Origin: an uncultured Oscillospiraceae bacterium
Lineage (GTDB): Bacteria > Bacillota > Clostridia > Oscillospirales > Acutalibacteraceae
Direction: 5' to 3'
DNA length: 31,178 nt
Assembly (NCBI GenBank): GCA_900546785.1
Contig: URED01000029.1
Location: forward strand, 1-31,178
Under the pieces are notes generated by a model. The model was not told where the DNA came from. It worked only from the letters and a program-made list of their open reading frames with translations, and made no database searches. Both the position numbers and the translations under genes were made by a program. Shown here piece by piece: positions 23,540 through 31,080 of the stretch (position 1 is its first letter; each line of letters starts with the position of its first letter).

Positions 23540-24109
23540 TTACTGCATGGCGGCATTTGAGATCAGCGTATACACCGTATTCAGCACCCCCGCTATGACC
23601 ATGACCCACACGGGGTTGAGTTTTGTTTTGCGAAGCAGAATAAAGCAGACCGCACATACGGCAACAAGCACCCAATTTGTGGCGGAGAGCACAATGCGCT
23701 CGCCCCAGAATGCGGAAACGAGCACGGAAACGCCCGCCGCCGCGATCATAGCTACAACCGCCGGACGCAGGGCGGAAAGCACATCGCGCATGACCGTAAG
23801 GTTCCTGTATTTAAAATAGAGCTTTGCAAGCACGGTAACGATGATACAGCTCGGCAGGATACAGCCCGCCGTTGCGCAGAGCGCGCCGCCGATACCGGCG
23901 ATCTTGATGCCCACGAAGGTGGCGGAATTTACAGCGATGGGGCCGGGCGTCATCTGCGAAATGGTGATGAGATCCGTAAACTCGCTCATCGTGAGCCACT
24001 GGTTCTGCGTGACCACCTGCTCTTGAATCAGCGGCAGAGAAGCATACCCGCCGCCAAAGCTGAACAGCCCGATCTGGAGAAAGCTTAAAAACAATTCAAG
24101 GTAGATCAT
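23540..24109 (-). CDS. Chromate transporter, short-chain subunit B
   Basis: The 189-residue membrane protein is one half of a ChrA-type carrier: F-L-Q-I-G-L-F-S-F-G-G-G-Y-A-S-L-P near the start and S-Q-M-T-P-G-P-I-A-V-N-S-A-T-F-V-G, then several hydrophobic helices. ATG at 24109 follows GGGGAGG, and the ATGA overlap couples it to the other half. Short ChrA proteins act as pairs in the cytoplasmic membrane. Chromate efflux is the family name; the natural substrate in an anaerobe may be another oxyanion. Confidence 0.9.
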   Translation of the reverse strand: MIYLELFLSFLQIGLFSFGGGYASLPLIQEQVVTQNQWLTMSEFTDLITISQMTPGPIAVNSATFVGIKIAGIGGALCATAGCILPSCIIVTVLAKLYFKYRNLTVMRDVLSALRPAVVAMIAAAGVSVLVSAFWGERIVLSATNWVLVAVCAVCFILLRKTKLNPVWVMVIAGVLNTVYTLISNAAMQ

Positions 24110-24705
24110 TTTTGCGCCCTCCCCTTTTTGCGGTTTATGAGCGCCTTTACAACGCCGATCGCCGCACACACAAGGATGATGTATACTACGTTCACCCCGA
24201 AAAAGCAGGAGGCGGCAAACGCGCCCGCCATGATGAGGACGGAACCGGCGCTTTTCTGCTTAAAAATATCCAACGCCATATCATAAACAACGCTTGCGAT
24301 GACTGCGCCTACGCCCGCCTGCATGCCGCCCAGCATGGCCGCAACGATCAGATTGCTTTTAAACGCCTCATAGATGACGGAAATAACGGATATAACGACG
24401 AATGGCGGGATTATGGTTGCAAACGCCGCCACCGCCGCGCCCAAAAGCCCTGCCAGCTTATAGCCCGTAACGATTGCCCCGTTAACCGCTATGGCGCCGG
24501 GCGCGGACTGCGCGATCGCCACAAGATCCAGCATCTCCTTTTCTTCTATCCACTTATATTCATCCACAAATTTCTTTTTAAAAAGCGTAACGATAACATA
24601 ACCGCCGCCGAACGTGAATGCGCTTATGTAAAGCGTTGAAAAAAACAGCTTGGGCAAAACGGCGCGCAGGTCTCTTTTTTTATGTTCCGTTCCTTTTTCT
24701 TTCAT
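24106..24705 (-). CDS. Chromate transporter, short-chain subunit A
   Basis: A 199-residue membrane protein homologous to the downstream gene, with S-A-F-T-F-G-G-G-Y-V-I-V and A-Q-S-A-P-G-A-I-A-V-N-G-A motifs matching the ChrA repeat. ATG at 24705 with AAGGAAAGGA upstream is preferred over GTG at 24714, which would crowd that site. The two genes overlap by 4 bp, as expected for subunits needed in equal amounts. Confidence 0.9.
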   Translation of the reverse strand: MKEKGTEHKKRDLRAVLPKLFFSTLYISAFTFGGGYVIVTLFKKKFVDEYKWIEEKEMLDLVAIAQSAPGAIAVNGAIVTGYKLAGLLGAAVAAFATIIPPFVVISVISVIYEAFKSNLIVAAMLGGMQAGVGAVIASVVYDMALDIFKQKSAGSVLIMAGAFAASCFFGVNVVYIILVCAAIGVVKALINRKKGRAQK

Positions 24706-24849
24706 GCGGCGCACTTCCTTTCCTTGCGCCTATATTATATACCCTGCCGCGCGATATGTAAATCTAAATTAAAAAAAGCCGCCGTGCCGGAAAGATGCGG
24801 CATTGCGACTTTTTAACGTGGCAGGCGCGGCGGATTCACTGCCTTTTGG

Positions 24850-25563
24850 TCAGCTGCAAAAACGGTGGTTGCCGATTATGGTTATAACCGGGCGCGAGTG
24901 CATAAATTGATCGTTCGTTTTATCGGGATTAAAATAGAATACGGCGCCGCCGGTGGGGTCCCAGCCGTTTATAGCGTCTATCGCCGCGCGTTTGGAGGAT
25001 TCGGCAACGGGTTCGTTCCAGTTGCTGTCATACACGCAGGAAAATGCGCCCGCCTGATAAACAACGCCGCTGATGCTGTCCGGGAACGAGGGATGCGCCA
25101 CGCGGTTGAGCACAACGGCGCCCACGGCTACCTGCCCCTCATAGCTCTCGCCCCTTGCCTCTGCGGAGATAACCTTGGCAAGCAGCTGCACATCTGCGCT
25201 TGAATACTGGGTGGATGGCGTGGACGTGCCGGTATCCAGCCCCAGATAAAGCAGCGTTGTGGGGCCGGCGATGCCGTCCGCCGTTATGCCCACGCTGCGC
25301 TGAAAGCTGCGCACGGCAGACTGCGTTGCCGAGCCGAACACGCCGTCCACGCTGCCGGTGTAAAAGCCAAGATCCTTCAGCTTTTGCTGAAGCTGCCTTA
25401 CCTCATTGCCGGTGGAGCCGTATTTTGAAAGCACGTATGCCGCGTCGCCCGAGGAGGGATAGCAGAGCTGATACGCAAGCACGCCGCCGCCCACCGCGCC
25501 GAGCGCCACGGCAAGCGATATAAGAAAGATATAAAAATTTCTGAAAGCCTTATAAACAGTCAT
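24850..25563 (-). CDS. SleB-like cell wall hydrolase with peptidoglycan-binding domain
   Basis: A 237-residue exported protein. It has one N-terminal membrane segment (uncleaved or signal-like), a PG_binding_1 domain ([14 protein letters not shown] to G-I-A-G-P-T-T-L) and a C-terminal Hydrolase_2/SleB domain starting [12 protein letters not shown] with the catalytic Glu, then [11 protein letters not shown] and a C-terminal H-R-F. This is the layout of spore cortex-lytic enzymes and related muramidases. ATG at 25563 is chosen because AAAGGA lies about 9 bp upstream. The name sleB is not assigned because SleB paralogues such as CwlJ-like or vegetative hydrolases share the fold. Confidence 0.88.
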   Translation of the reverse strand: MTVYKAFRNFYIFLISLAVALGAVGGGVLAYQLCYPSSGDAAYVLSKYGSTGNEVRQLQQKLKDLGFYTGSVDGVFGSATQSAVRSFQRSVGITADGIAGPTTLLYLGLDTGTSTPSTQYSSADVQLLAKVISAEARGESYEGQVAVGAVVLNRVAHPSFPDSISGVVYQAGAFSCVYDSNWNEPVAESSKRAAIDAINGWDPTGGAVFYFNPDKTNDQFMHSRPVITIIGNHRFCS

Positions 25564-25599
25564 TTCCAACATTCCTTTCCCGCCCAGCGGAATCATAGA

Positions 25600-25866
25600 T
25601 CAGGTAAAATAATTGAGCAAAAACGTAATGGCAATACCTGCGCCCACGCAAAGCGCGCTTTGAATGCAGATATAGCGTATCTCGCGCTTCGTTCTTCTGG
25701 CGCGCGGCGGTTTCGTTGCCTTTTTTGCAAAAATCTGGGCTTCTTTTTTTAATTTTTCCCCGCCGGCGTTCACATATTCCGGCTTAACGAAAAAAATGAT
25801 TTTCTCAAAATAGGGATTTTCCGTGTTTGTTACCTCAAGCACCTGCTTGTTCGTGCCTTTTATCAT
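25600..25866 (-). CDS. Small tail-anchored membrane protein of unknown function
   Basis: An 88-residue protein with a soluble N-terminal part (residues 1-45), a very basic region K-K-A-T-K-P-P-R-A-R-R-T-K-R-E, and one transmembrane helix at the C-terminal end (about 66-86). No domain is recognised. ATG at 25866 has AAAGGA about 9 bp upstream; an ATG six codons earlier lies on that site. It lies 36 bp before the SleB-like gene on the same strand, so a role in the envelope or in sporulation is possible. Confidence 0.7.
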   Translation of the reverse strand: MIKGTNKQVLEVTNTENPYFEKIIFFVKPEYVNAGGEKLKKEAQIFAKKATKPPRARRTKREIRYICIQSALCVGAGIAITFLLNYFT

Positions 25867-25883
25867 AATCTCTTTTCCTTTCA

Positions 25884-26206
25884 TTTTTTATACAGATAGT
25901 GTTGGGTTTTTTGCCTGAATTTATACAGTTTTGCAAATATTGATTTTTGGTGAAAAATGCAATAAAATAATGCTTGACAGGCAGCTTCGATAACAAAACG
26001 TATATCCCTTTTTACATATTAAAAATGTTTAAAACGGTGTTGAAAATGTTAAAAACTATGCCTGAAAACGGCTTGTTTAGGTGGTATTTAACTGTTGAAA
26101 AGTTAAATTTGAGCAAAATCGGGGCAGTTTTCAATAATTTACACAGAGTTTTCAACAATTTGTAAAGTTACAAATTATTACAGAATTTTTTAGCTATTTT
26201 GCTATT
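25884..26206. other. AT-rich divergent intergenic region with four TGTTGAAAA-type boxes
   Basis: No gene is supported here. TGTTGAAAA occurs at 26038-26046 and 26093-26101, and its inverse at 26149-26157 (TTTTCAACA) and, with one change, at 26128-26136 (TTTTCAATA). The region must hold the promoter of the SleB-like operon (leftward). A candidate sporulation-sigma promoter cannot be called with confidence. Confidence 0.5.
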
Positions 26207-26236
26207 TTGATATTCCTAAAATACGTATATTATGAT
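26207..26236 (+). promoter_or_regulatory. Possible promoter of the OGG1-like gene
   Basis: TTGATA (26207-26212), an 18-bp spacer and TATGAT (26231-26236). An overlapping TATAAT at 26236-26241 has no -35 box at the right distance. Confidence 0.4.
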
Positions 26237-26276
26237 ATAATTTTTTTGAATAAAAAGAGGGGAAATTATACAGATA

Positions 26277-27104
26277 ATGATAATTGAAGAGCGCAAAGGC
26301 GGCATCGTTCTGAAAGGCGTTTCCTGCCTGAGTCTGCCGCTTACGCTTGACTGCGGCGAGGCGTTTCGCTGGCAGGAGCAGGAGGACGGCTCGTGGAGCG
26401 GCGCGGCATACGGAAAATACCTGAATATAAAAGAAGAAAACGGAGATTTCCTGCTCAGCGCAACCAAAGCGGAATTTGAAGCGGTGTGGCGCAATTATTT
26501 TGACCTGGACCGCGATTACGCCGCCATCTGCGAAAAGCTGAAAGAGGACGAGCTTGTAAGAGAAACGATAGACGAATACTACGGCATACGGATCCTGAAT
26601 CAGGAGCCGTGGGAGGCGCTTGTTTCCTTTATTATCAGCCAGCAGAACAACATAAAGCGCATTAAGGGCATCATAAAGCGCCTTTGCGATACATACGGCA
26701 CGCCGATCCGCCCCGGCTGGCATGCGTTTCCCACAAGCGCGGCGCTCAGCGCGCTTTCCGTTGGCGATCTGGAGGCAATCGGTTTGGGCTACCGCGCGAA
26801 ATACGTGAAAAAGCTTGCAGACGATGTGGAGCGCGGCGCAATAGACCTTGCCGCCATTAAGGCAATGGATCTGAACGACGCAAAAAAAGCCCTGCTCTCC
26901 GTTTACGGCGTGGGCGAAAAGGTGGCAAACTGCGCGCTGCTGTTCGGCTTTCAGTTTATACGCTGCTTCCCTGTGGACGTATGGATGAAGCGCGTGCTGC
27001 AATACTACCCAAACGGCCTGCCCGAATGCTTTGCGGGCTATGAGGGCATCGCCCAGCAGTATCTTTTTCACTGGGCGCGCAATAATCTACAGGCGGTGAA
27101 ATGA
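26277..27104 (+). CDS. ogg: 8-oxoguanine DNA glycosylase, OGG1-like (HhH-GPD family)
   Basis: A 275-residue base-excision repair enzyme. The N-terminal beta domain reads L-T-L-D-C-G-E-A-F-R-W and W-S-G at 22-42, as in OGG1. The helical part holds I-S-Q-Q-N-N-I-K-R-I and G-L-G-Y-R-A-K-Y, then the helix-hairpin-helix V-Y-G-V-G-E-K-V-A-N-C with the catalytic Lys215 and P-V-D-V-W-M with Asp234. The Lys marks a bifunctional glycosylase/AP lyase rather than an AlkA type. The ATG at 26277 lies about 15 bp after a GAGGGG site, a long spacing. rsmE overlaps its end. Confidence 0.92.
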   Translation: MIIEERKGGIVLKGVSCLSLPLTLDCGEAFRWQEQEDGSWSGAAYGKYLNIKEENGDFLLSATKAEFEAVWRNYFDLDRDYAAICEKLKEDELVRETIDEYYGIRILNQEPWEALVSFIISQQNNIKRIKGIIKRLCDTYGTPIRPGWHAFPTSAALSALSVGDLEAIGLGYRAKYVKKLADDVERGAIDLAAIKAMDLNDAKKALLSVYGVGEKVANCALLFGFQFIRCFPVDVWMKRVLQYYPNGLPECFAGYEGIAQQYLFHWARNNLQAVK

Positions 27105-27829
27105 TGAAAAAGCTTTTTACTGAATATGATGGTATTTCCGAAAAGATATATTTGAACGAAGAGCAGAGCCGCCATATAACAAAGAGCCTCAGAATGAAAA
27201 AAGGCGATATGCTGACCGTATGCACCGGGGACGGCAATGATTACGGCTGCATTATAGATGATATAAATAAAGACGGCGCCCGGCTTGCCGTGTGCTACAA
27301 GCAGGCATCGGACAGCGAGGCGGATATAAAAGTATCCCTCTATCAGGGTGTGCCGAAGGGCGATAAATTTGAGGATATCATTCAAAAATGCACGGAGCTT
27401 GGCGTATATGAGATCATACCCGTTTTAACAAAACGGTGCGTGAGCCGCCCGCAGGAAAAGCAGGCGGAAAAGAAACGGCAGAGATACGCCAGGATCGCGC
27501 TGGAGGCGGCGCAGCAGAGCGGCAGAGGGATCGTGCCGGAGATCAAAAAAATGACGGAGCTTAAGACCGCCGTTTCGCAGTGCGAGGCGGAGATCAAAAT
27601 CGTATTTTACGAGGGCGGCGGCGAACCGCTTTCAGCCCTAATAAAAAAGGGCGCAAAAAGCGCCGCCGTATTCATAGGCCCGGAGGGCGGATTTGAAAAG
27701 GAAGAAGTGGAGCTTTTAAAGCAGAACGGCGCCGTTGCCGCAACGCTCGGCAAACGCATTTTGCGCACGCAGACCGCTCCCGTGGCCGCGCTTTCCGCCA
27801 TCATGCTGCTGACCGGCAATCTTGAATAG
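27101..27829 (+). CDS. rsmE: 16S rRNA (uracil-1498-N3)-methyltransferase
   Basis: A 242-residue SPOUT-class methyltransferase. The N-terminal PUA-like part has H-I-T-K-S-L-R-M-K-K-G-D. The knot domain has Q-G-V-P-K-G-D-K-F-E-D-I-I-Q-K-C-T-E-L-G-V, R-C-V-S-R-P, A-A-Q-Q-S-G-R-G-I-V-P-E, I-G-P-E-G-G-F-E-K-E-E-V and L-G-K-R-I-L-R-T-Q-T-A. It uses SAM to methylate U1498 of 16S rRNA. The start overlaps the glycosylase stop (ATGATG), so the two are coupled. In many Firmicutes rsmE follows prmA; here it does not. Confidence 0.95.
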   Translation: MMKKLFTEYDGISEKIYLNEEQSRHITKSLRMKKGDMLTVCTGDGNDYGCIIDDINKDGARLAVCYKQASDSEADIKVSLYQGVPKGDKFEDIIQKCTELGVYEIIPVLTKRCVSRPQEKQAEKKRQRYARIALEAAQQSGRGIVPEIKKMTELKTAVSQCEAEIKIVFYEGGGEPLSALIKKGAKSAAVFIGPEGGFEKEEVELLKQNGAVAATLGKRILRTQTAPVAALSAIMLLTGNLE

Positions 27830-27877
27830 CACAGCGCATTTTCGGGAAATATTAATATAAAAGGACAGTGATACTTT

Positions 27878-28801
27878 ATGATATACGATAATTTGACACA
27901 GCTTATAGGCAACACGCCCATGATGCGGCTGGACGCGCTTGGCGCGGCAACGGGCGCCGGCGCAAATATAATAGCAAAGCTGGAATATTTTAACCCCGCC
28001 GGCTCGGTCAAGGACAGAGTTGCATACAACATGATTGTTGAAATGGAAAAGAGCGGCGCTTTAAAACCGGGCGCAACCATAATAGAGCCCACCTCCGGCA
28101 ACACGGGCATAGGGCTTGCGGCTGTGGGCACGGCGCGCGGCTATAAGGTGATCCTGACCATGCCGGAAACAATGAGTGTGGAGCGCAGGCAGCTTGTTGC
28201 GGCATACGGCGCCGAGGTGGTGCTGACGGACGGCGCAAAGGGCATGACCGGGGCGATTGAAAAGGCAAATGAACTGAAAAAGAGCATATACGGCGCGGTG
28301 ATCGCCGGGCAGTTTGAGAACCCGGCCAACCCGCAGGCGCATTACAAAACGACCGGCCCCGAGATATGGCGCGATACGGACGGTAAGATTGACGCCTTTG
28401 TTGCCGGGATCGGCACGGGCGGCACGATAAGCGGCGCGGGCAGATACCTCAAAGAACAGAACCCAAAGATAAAGATCATCGGCGTGGAGCCCGCCTCTTC
28501 CCCGGTGTTGACGGAGGGGCACGGCGGCGCGCACAAGATACAGGGCATCGGCGCGGGCTTTGTGCCCAAAACGCTGAACCGGGATATTGTGGACGAGGTG
28601 CTGACCTGCACGAACGAGGCGGCATTTGAGTTTGGCAGCAAGATCGCAAAAACGCAGGGCATACTTGTGGGCATTTCCAGCGGCTGCGCGGCATGGGCGG
28701 CGGTTGAGCTCTCTAAGCGCGCGGAATTTAAGGGCAAAAATATTGTTGTGCTCCTGCCCGATACGGGCGACCGCTACCTTTCCACCGGCATGTTCGGCTG
28801 A
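27878..28801 (+). CDS. cysK: Cysteine synthase (O-acetylserine sulfhydrylase)
   Basis: A 307-residue PLP fold-type II enzyme. The PLP Lys45 lies in N-P-A-G-S-V-K-D-R. The substrate loop is P-T-S-G-N-T-G-I-G-L at 71-80, the phosphate loop G-T-G-G-T-I-S-G lies near 178-185, and the cofactor Ser is in G-I-S-S-G-C-A. The length fits CysK rather than cystathionine beta-synthase. It makes cysteine from O-acetylserine and sulfide. It starts 48 bp after rsmE without a clear promoter, so read-through from the upstream pair is possible. A strong terminator follows. Confidence 0.94.
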   Translation: MIYDNLTQLIGNTPMMRLDALGAATGAGANIIAKLEYFNPAGSVKDRVAYNMIVEMEKSGALKPGATIIEPTSGNTGIGLAAVGTARGYKVILTMPETMSVERRQLVAAYGAEVVLTDGAKGMTGAIEKANELKKSIYGAVIAGQFENPANPQAHYKTTGPEIWRDTDGKIDAFVAGIGTGGTISGAGRYLKEQNPKIKIIGVEPASSPVLTEGHGGAHKIQGIGAGFVPKTLNRDIVDEVLTCTNEAAFEFGSKIAKTQGILVGISSGCAAWAAVELSKRAEFKGKNIVVLLPDTGDRYLSTGMFG

Positions 28802-28836
28802 TAAGGCGCAACCGTAAACATTCAATAAACGCACTG

Positions 28837-28870
28837 AAAACGCTCTGCCGAAATTTCGGCAGAGCGTTTT
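28837..28870. terminator. Terminator of cysK
   Basis: A perfect palindrome with arms AAAACGCTCTGCCGAAA and its complement, flanked by A and T runs. Confidence 0.88.
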
Positions 28871-28901
28871 GATTTGGTAGAAAGATATTGTTCAATACAC
28901 A

Positions 28902-29067
28902 GGTTTTACAACCCATCAGTCAACTGCGTTGCTGCTTCAATTAAGCCTCCCTTGTGTAAAGAAGATTCCCCTACCAGGGGAAATGTCGCGCAGCGACAAA
29001 AGGGTTGCGCAGCCGGTGGGTTGGCGGAGCCAAGCCGGAGGGATTGTTGCAGGTGCGTTATTGCTTT
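28902..29067. repeat. Dispersed double-hairpin repeat, copy 2
   Basis: The element holds ACAACCCATCAG near its left end, CCTCCCTTGTGTAAAG (28948-28963), a TTCCCC-TACCA-GGGGAA hairpin, a TGTCGC-GCAG-CGACA hairpin, and ends with a 31-bp segment (29037-29067) identical to 31118-31148. The part at 29011-29047 is the near-perfect reverse complement of copy 1. Its right end supplies the last codons and stop of the minus-strand gene at 29058. Confidence 0.82.
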
Positions 29068-29498
29068 GCTCTGCGCTTTACCGCCTTTTTGACTGCCGCG
29101 CCGGCAACAAGCGGCACAAGCGGCAAGATAACGGAAAGAACGGCAAAACCAATGTTGCCGGCAAGGCTGCCGGAATAAAACACAGACGATACAAAGATAT
29201 TCGCCGAGCTGATGAACTGCCATGCGGCGGACGGCAGATCAAGATTGCCGAATACGCCGGCAACGGAGAGCGCGGCGCTTACCGCAAGCTGCAATTCAAA
29301 AACCAGCAGCCCCCATTTTATCTTTTTTATGCCGTCCGTATACCCGGTAATAAAATTGAAAATGAATAGGATGCCGATAAAAACGGCGCTCATAGCGGCG
29401 CCCGGATACATGATACTGAAAATGTGCAGCGCAAAATAGATCAGGAATGCCGCCCAGTATGCCAAGATCGGCTTTAAATTGCAAAACAAAGCTTTCAT
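29058..29498 (-). CDS. Four-helix membrane protein of unknown function
   Basis: A 146-residue protein with about four hydrophobic segments: I-L-A-Y-W-A-A-F-L-I-Y-F-A-L-H near 11-30, a second near 35-52, a third near 65-85, and a last near 115-135. A basic tail, K-K-A-V-K-R-R-A-K-Q, ends the protein. The second loop holds T-G-Y-T-D-G-I-K-K-I-K-W. No family is recognised. AAAGGAGG precedes the ATG at a good distance. The final two codons and the TAA lie inside a dispersed repeat, so the native C-terminus may have been longer or different. Confidence 0.75.
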   Translation of the reverse strand: MKALFCNLKPILAYWAAFLIYFALHIFSIMYPGAAMSAVFIGILFIFNFITGYTDGIKKIKWGLLVFELQLAVSAALSVAGVFGNLDLPSAAWQFISSANIFVSSVFYSGSLAGNIGFAVLSVILPLVPLVAGAAVKKAVKRRAKQ

Positions 29499-29611
29499 AC
29501 GTGCGCCTCCTTTTTGGCAAAATATATGTACAGTTAAATTCGGAAAAAGAATAAAAATTTTCCTAATTTAATAATACAGCACAAATAACGCCCTATCAAC
29601 CCGGCAAACAA

Positions 29612-29635
29612 AAAGGCTCCCCGCAGGGAGCCTTT
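29612..29635. terminator. Terminator of the PadR operon
   Basis: Arms AAAGGCTCCC and GGGAGCCTTT around a tight loop. On the minus strand it lies 13 bp past the stop of the secreted-protein gene. Confidence 0.82.
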
Positions 29636-29647
29636 CCATTTTGTTAT

Positions 29648-30118
29648 TTAAGAAATATTACCGTTGTTATCACAAGTGGCGATGATTTTTACAGGGATAG
29701 TCTTTGTGATTATACCGAGCCAGTATTTCTTTACAACATAATCCCCTGTTGCCGTTCTACCGGATCTTGACACCTCTGCCTTTGTAACTTTCCATGCACT
29801 GTCATAAATTTTATATGAGGGAGAAGCGCTGGTACATGTAGCCGAGCTGCCTGTATAGGTAAACGAGGCTTTCAGATAGAGTGTCCACTGAATTTCACTA
29901 TCGGAATTGTAATATGAAGAATATTTCGTTACGGTTTTTGAACCGGAAGCAAAAAGACTGATGCCGCTTTCTATCTGTGTGATAAGATAGCTGCCGTCTT
30001 CATAATACTCTATCTCCGTATCGGCTGTTTGCGCGCTCTGCGCCATTGCGCCAAACGGAACGGTAAAACAAAATATCAAAGTTAATATAAAAACAGAAAT
30101 TTTTTTAAACGTTTTCAT
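29648..30118 (-). CDS. Small secreted protein, third gene of the PadR operon
   Basis: A 156-residue protein with a clear Sec signal peptide: basic M-K-T-F-K-K, a hydrophobic core and a likely cleavage after A-M-A near residue 26. The mature part is Ser/Thr/Tyr-rich and probably beta-stranded, with W-T-L-Y-L-K-A-S-F-T-Y-T-G, a single Cys pair far apart (C-T-S and T-C-D) and the ending D-N-N-G-N-I-S. No domain is recognised with certainty. ATG at 30118 follows AAGGTAAG and overlaps the upstream gene by 14 bp. It may be an extracellular factor or a stress-response wall protein. Confidence 0.75.
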   Translation of the reverse strand: MKTFKKISVFILTLIFCFTVPFGAMAQSAQTADTEIEYYEDGSYLITQIESGISLFASGSKTVTKYSSYYNSDSEIQWTLYLKASFTYTGSSATCTSASPSYKIYDSAWKVTKAEVSRSGRTATGDYVVKKYWLGIITKTIPVKIIATCDNNGNIS

Positions 30119-30500
30119 AATTCTTACCTTCAATAAAATGACCGGAAACAAAGAATCCTTGATTTTCTTCATTTCGCGAGCTTGCCGAACCAATAAACAC
30201 AGCAACGCTCCATACGATAAGGGCGATGATCAGAATGGCGGATACCGCCCGCTTTATGCTGAGTTTTCTTTTAACGGCTTTAATATCAAGCGTATCCATA
30301 TACTGCTTGGCAATCTCTTCCTTTTCACCGAAATGCAAAACAATATCTCTGAACGTAACGCTCTCATTATCCGCGGCAAAATCATAAATATCCTCTTTAA
30401 GGCCGCTGATATACTTTCTTTTAGAGCCGCTGTCGCCCGGCAAAAGGAGCATGATCTCCTTAAGATATTTGGATATTTCTTTCTTTAACTCTTTTTGCAT
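30105..30500 (-). CDS. Small HAAS/DUF1700-like membrane protein
   Basis: A 131-residue protein. The first 75 residues look like the HAAS helical domain that partners PadR regulators: K-K-E-I-S-K-Y-L-K-E-I, then Y-I-S-G-L-K-E-D-I-Y-D-F and T-F-R-D-I-V-L-H-F-G-E-K-E-E-I-A-K-Q-Y. One transmembrane segment follows at about 85-106. The outer tail is short. The start is uncertain: ATG at 30500 gives M-Q-K-E-L, while an ATG at 30518 is also in frame, and neither has a clear ribosome site because the region is inside the padR-like gene. The overlap suggests coupled translation. Confidence 0.75.
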   Translation of the reverse strand: MQKELKKEISKYLKEIMLLLPGDSGSKRKYISGLKEDIYDFAADNESVTFRDIVLHFGEKEEIAKQYMDTLDIKAVKRKLSIKRAVSAILIIALIVWSVAVFIGSASSRNEENQGFFVSGHFIEGKNYENV

Positions 30501-30843
30501 ACATATCTGCGTCTGCATCTCTGCCGAGGATCCTGCTTACGTTTTCGCAGACCTTATCATAATCGTTGAGCAGCTGAAGATAATACAATCTGCCCTTATC
30601 CTCCATATGATAATACCTTCTTTTACGCTTAACGCCTACCTGCTTGATATAATCCGTAATATATCCGTTTTCGGTAAGGCGGAAAAGGATATTGTAAAGC
30701 GAGCCTTCCAGAATAAAATACTTGCCGCCGCTTTTTTCCTTAAACGCCTGTGTGATCTGATAGCCGTAAAGGTCTTCACTCTGAAGCAGATGCAGGATAA
30801 GCATTTCCGCAGTACCTCTTTTGAAATTATCTGAATTCTGCAT
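30460..30843 (-). CDS. PadR-family transcriptional regulator
   Basis: A 127-residue winged-helix protein: K-R-G-T-A-E-M-L-I-L-H-L-L, L-Y-G-Y-Q-I-T-Q-A-F-K-E-K-S, then the PadR signature E-G-S-L-Y-N-I-L-F-R-L-T-E-N-G-Y-I and R-K-R-R-Y-Y-H-M-E-D-K-G. The C-terminal helix would form the dimer. ATG at 30843 has GGAGGTG 6 bp upstream. It is the first gene of a three-gene operon and very probably represses its own promoter, which holds a perfect palindrome. Confidence 0.92.
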   Translation of the reverse strand: MQNSDNFKRGTAEMLILHLLQSEDLYGYQITQAFKEKSGGKYFILEGSLYNILFRLTENGYITDYIKQVGVKRKRRYYHMEDKGRLYYLQLLNDYDKVCENVSRILGRDADADMYAKRVKERNIQIS

Positions 30844-30970
30844 TTTAGACACCTCCATCTTTTCTTGTTCTTATTCTTACACATCTGCAAGCGGATACAT
30901 GCAAGCAGGCGTGTAACTATGTTTTCCGAAATAATCCAAATCTTTGATTTGGTTGTTATTTCTTGAGAAC

Positions 30971-30999
30971 ATTGTAACACAAAATTCCTTTTGTGTAAA
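30971..30999 (-). promoter_or_regulatory. Promoter with a palindromic operator, PadR operon
   Basis: On the minus strand TTTACA (30994-30999), a 17-bp spacer and TACAAT (30971-30976). The spacer is nearly filled by a palindrome with 8-bp perfect arms, ACACAAAA (30977-30984) and TTTTGTGT (30989-30996), overlapping the -35 box. It is the likely site of PadR autoregulation. Confidence 0.72.
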
Positions 31000-31023
31000 C
31001 ATATTTTTTTGCCATTATGTAAA

Positions 31024-31045
31024 AAAGCTCCCTTTCGGGAGCTTT
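31024..31045 (-). terminator. Terminator of a minus-strand gene beyond the window
   Basis: Arms AAAGCTCCC and GGGAGCTTT with a TTTC-type loop. On the minus strand a T6 run follows, so it ends a transcript that comes from the right. Confidence 0.7.
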
Positions 31046-31080
31046 CAAACTGCCGATCATGCCGGCAGAACCGCATTTTG

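Noticed and set aside
26128..26157. TTTACACAG and TTTTCAACA considered as DnaA boxes of a replication origin
   Set aside because: Matches to TTATCCACA are poor, no dnaA or dnaN lies near, and there is no cluster of true boxes.
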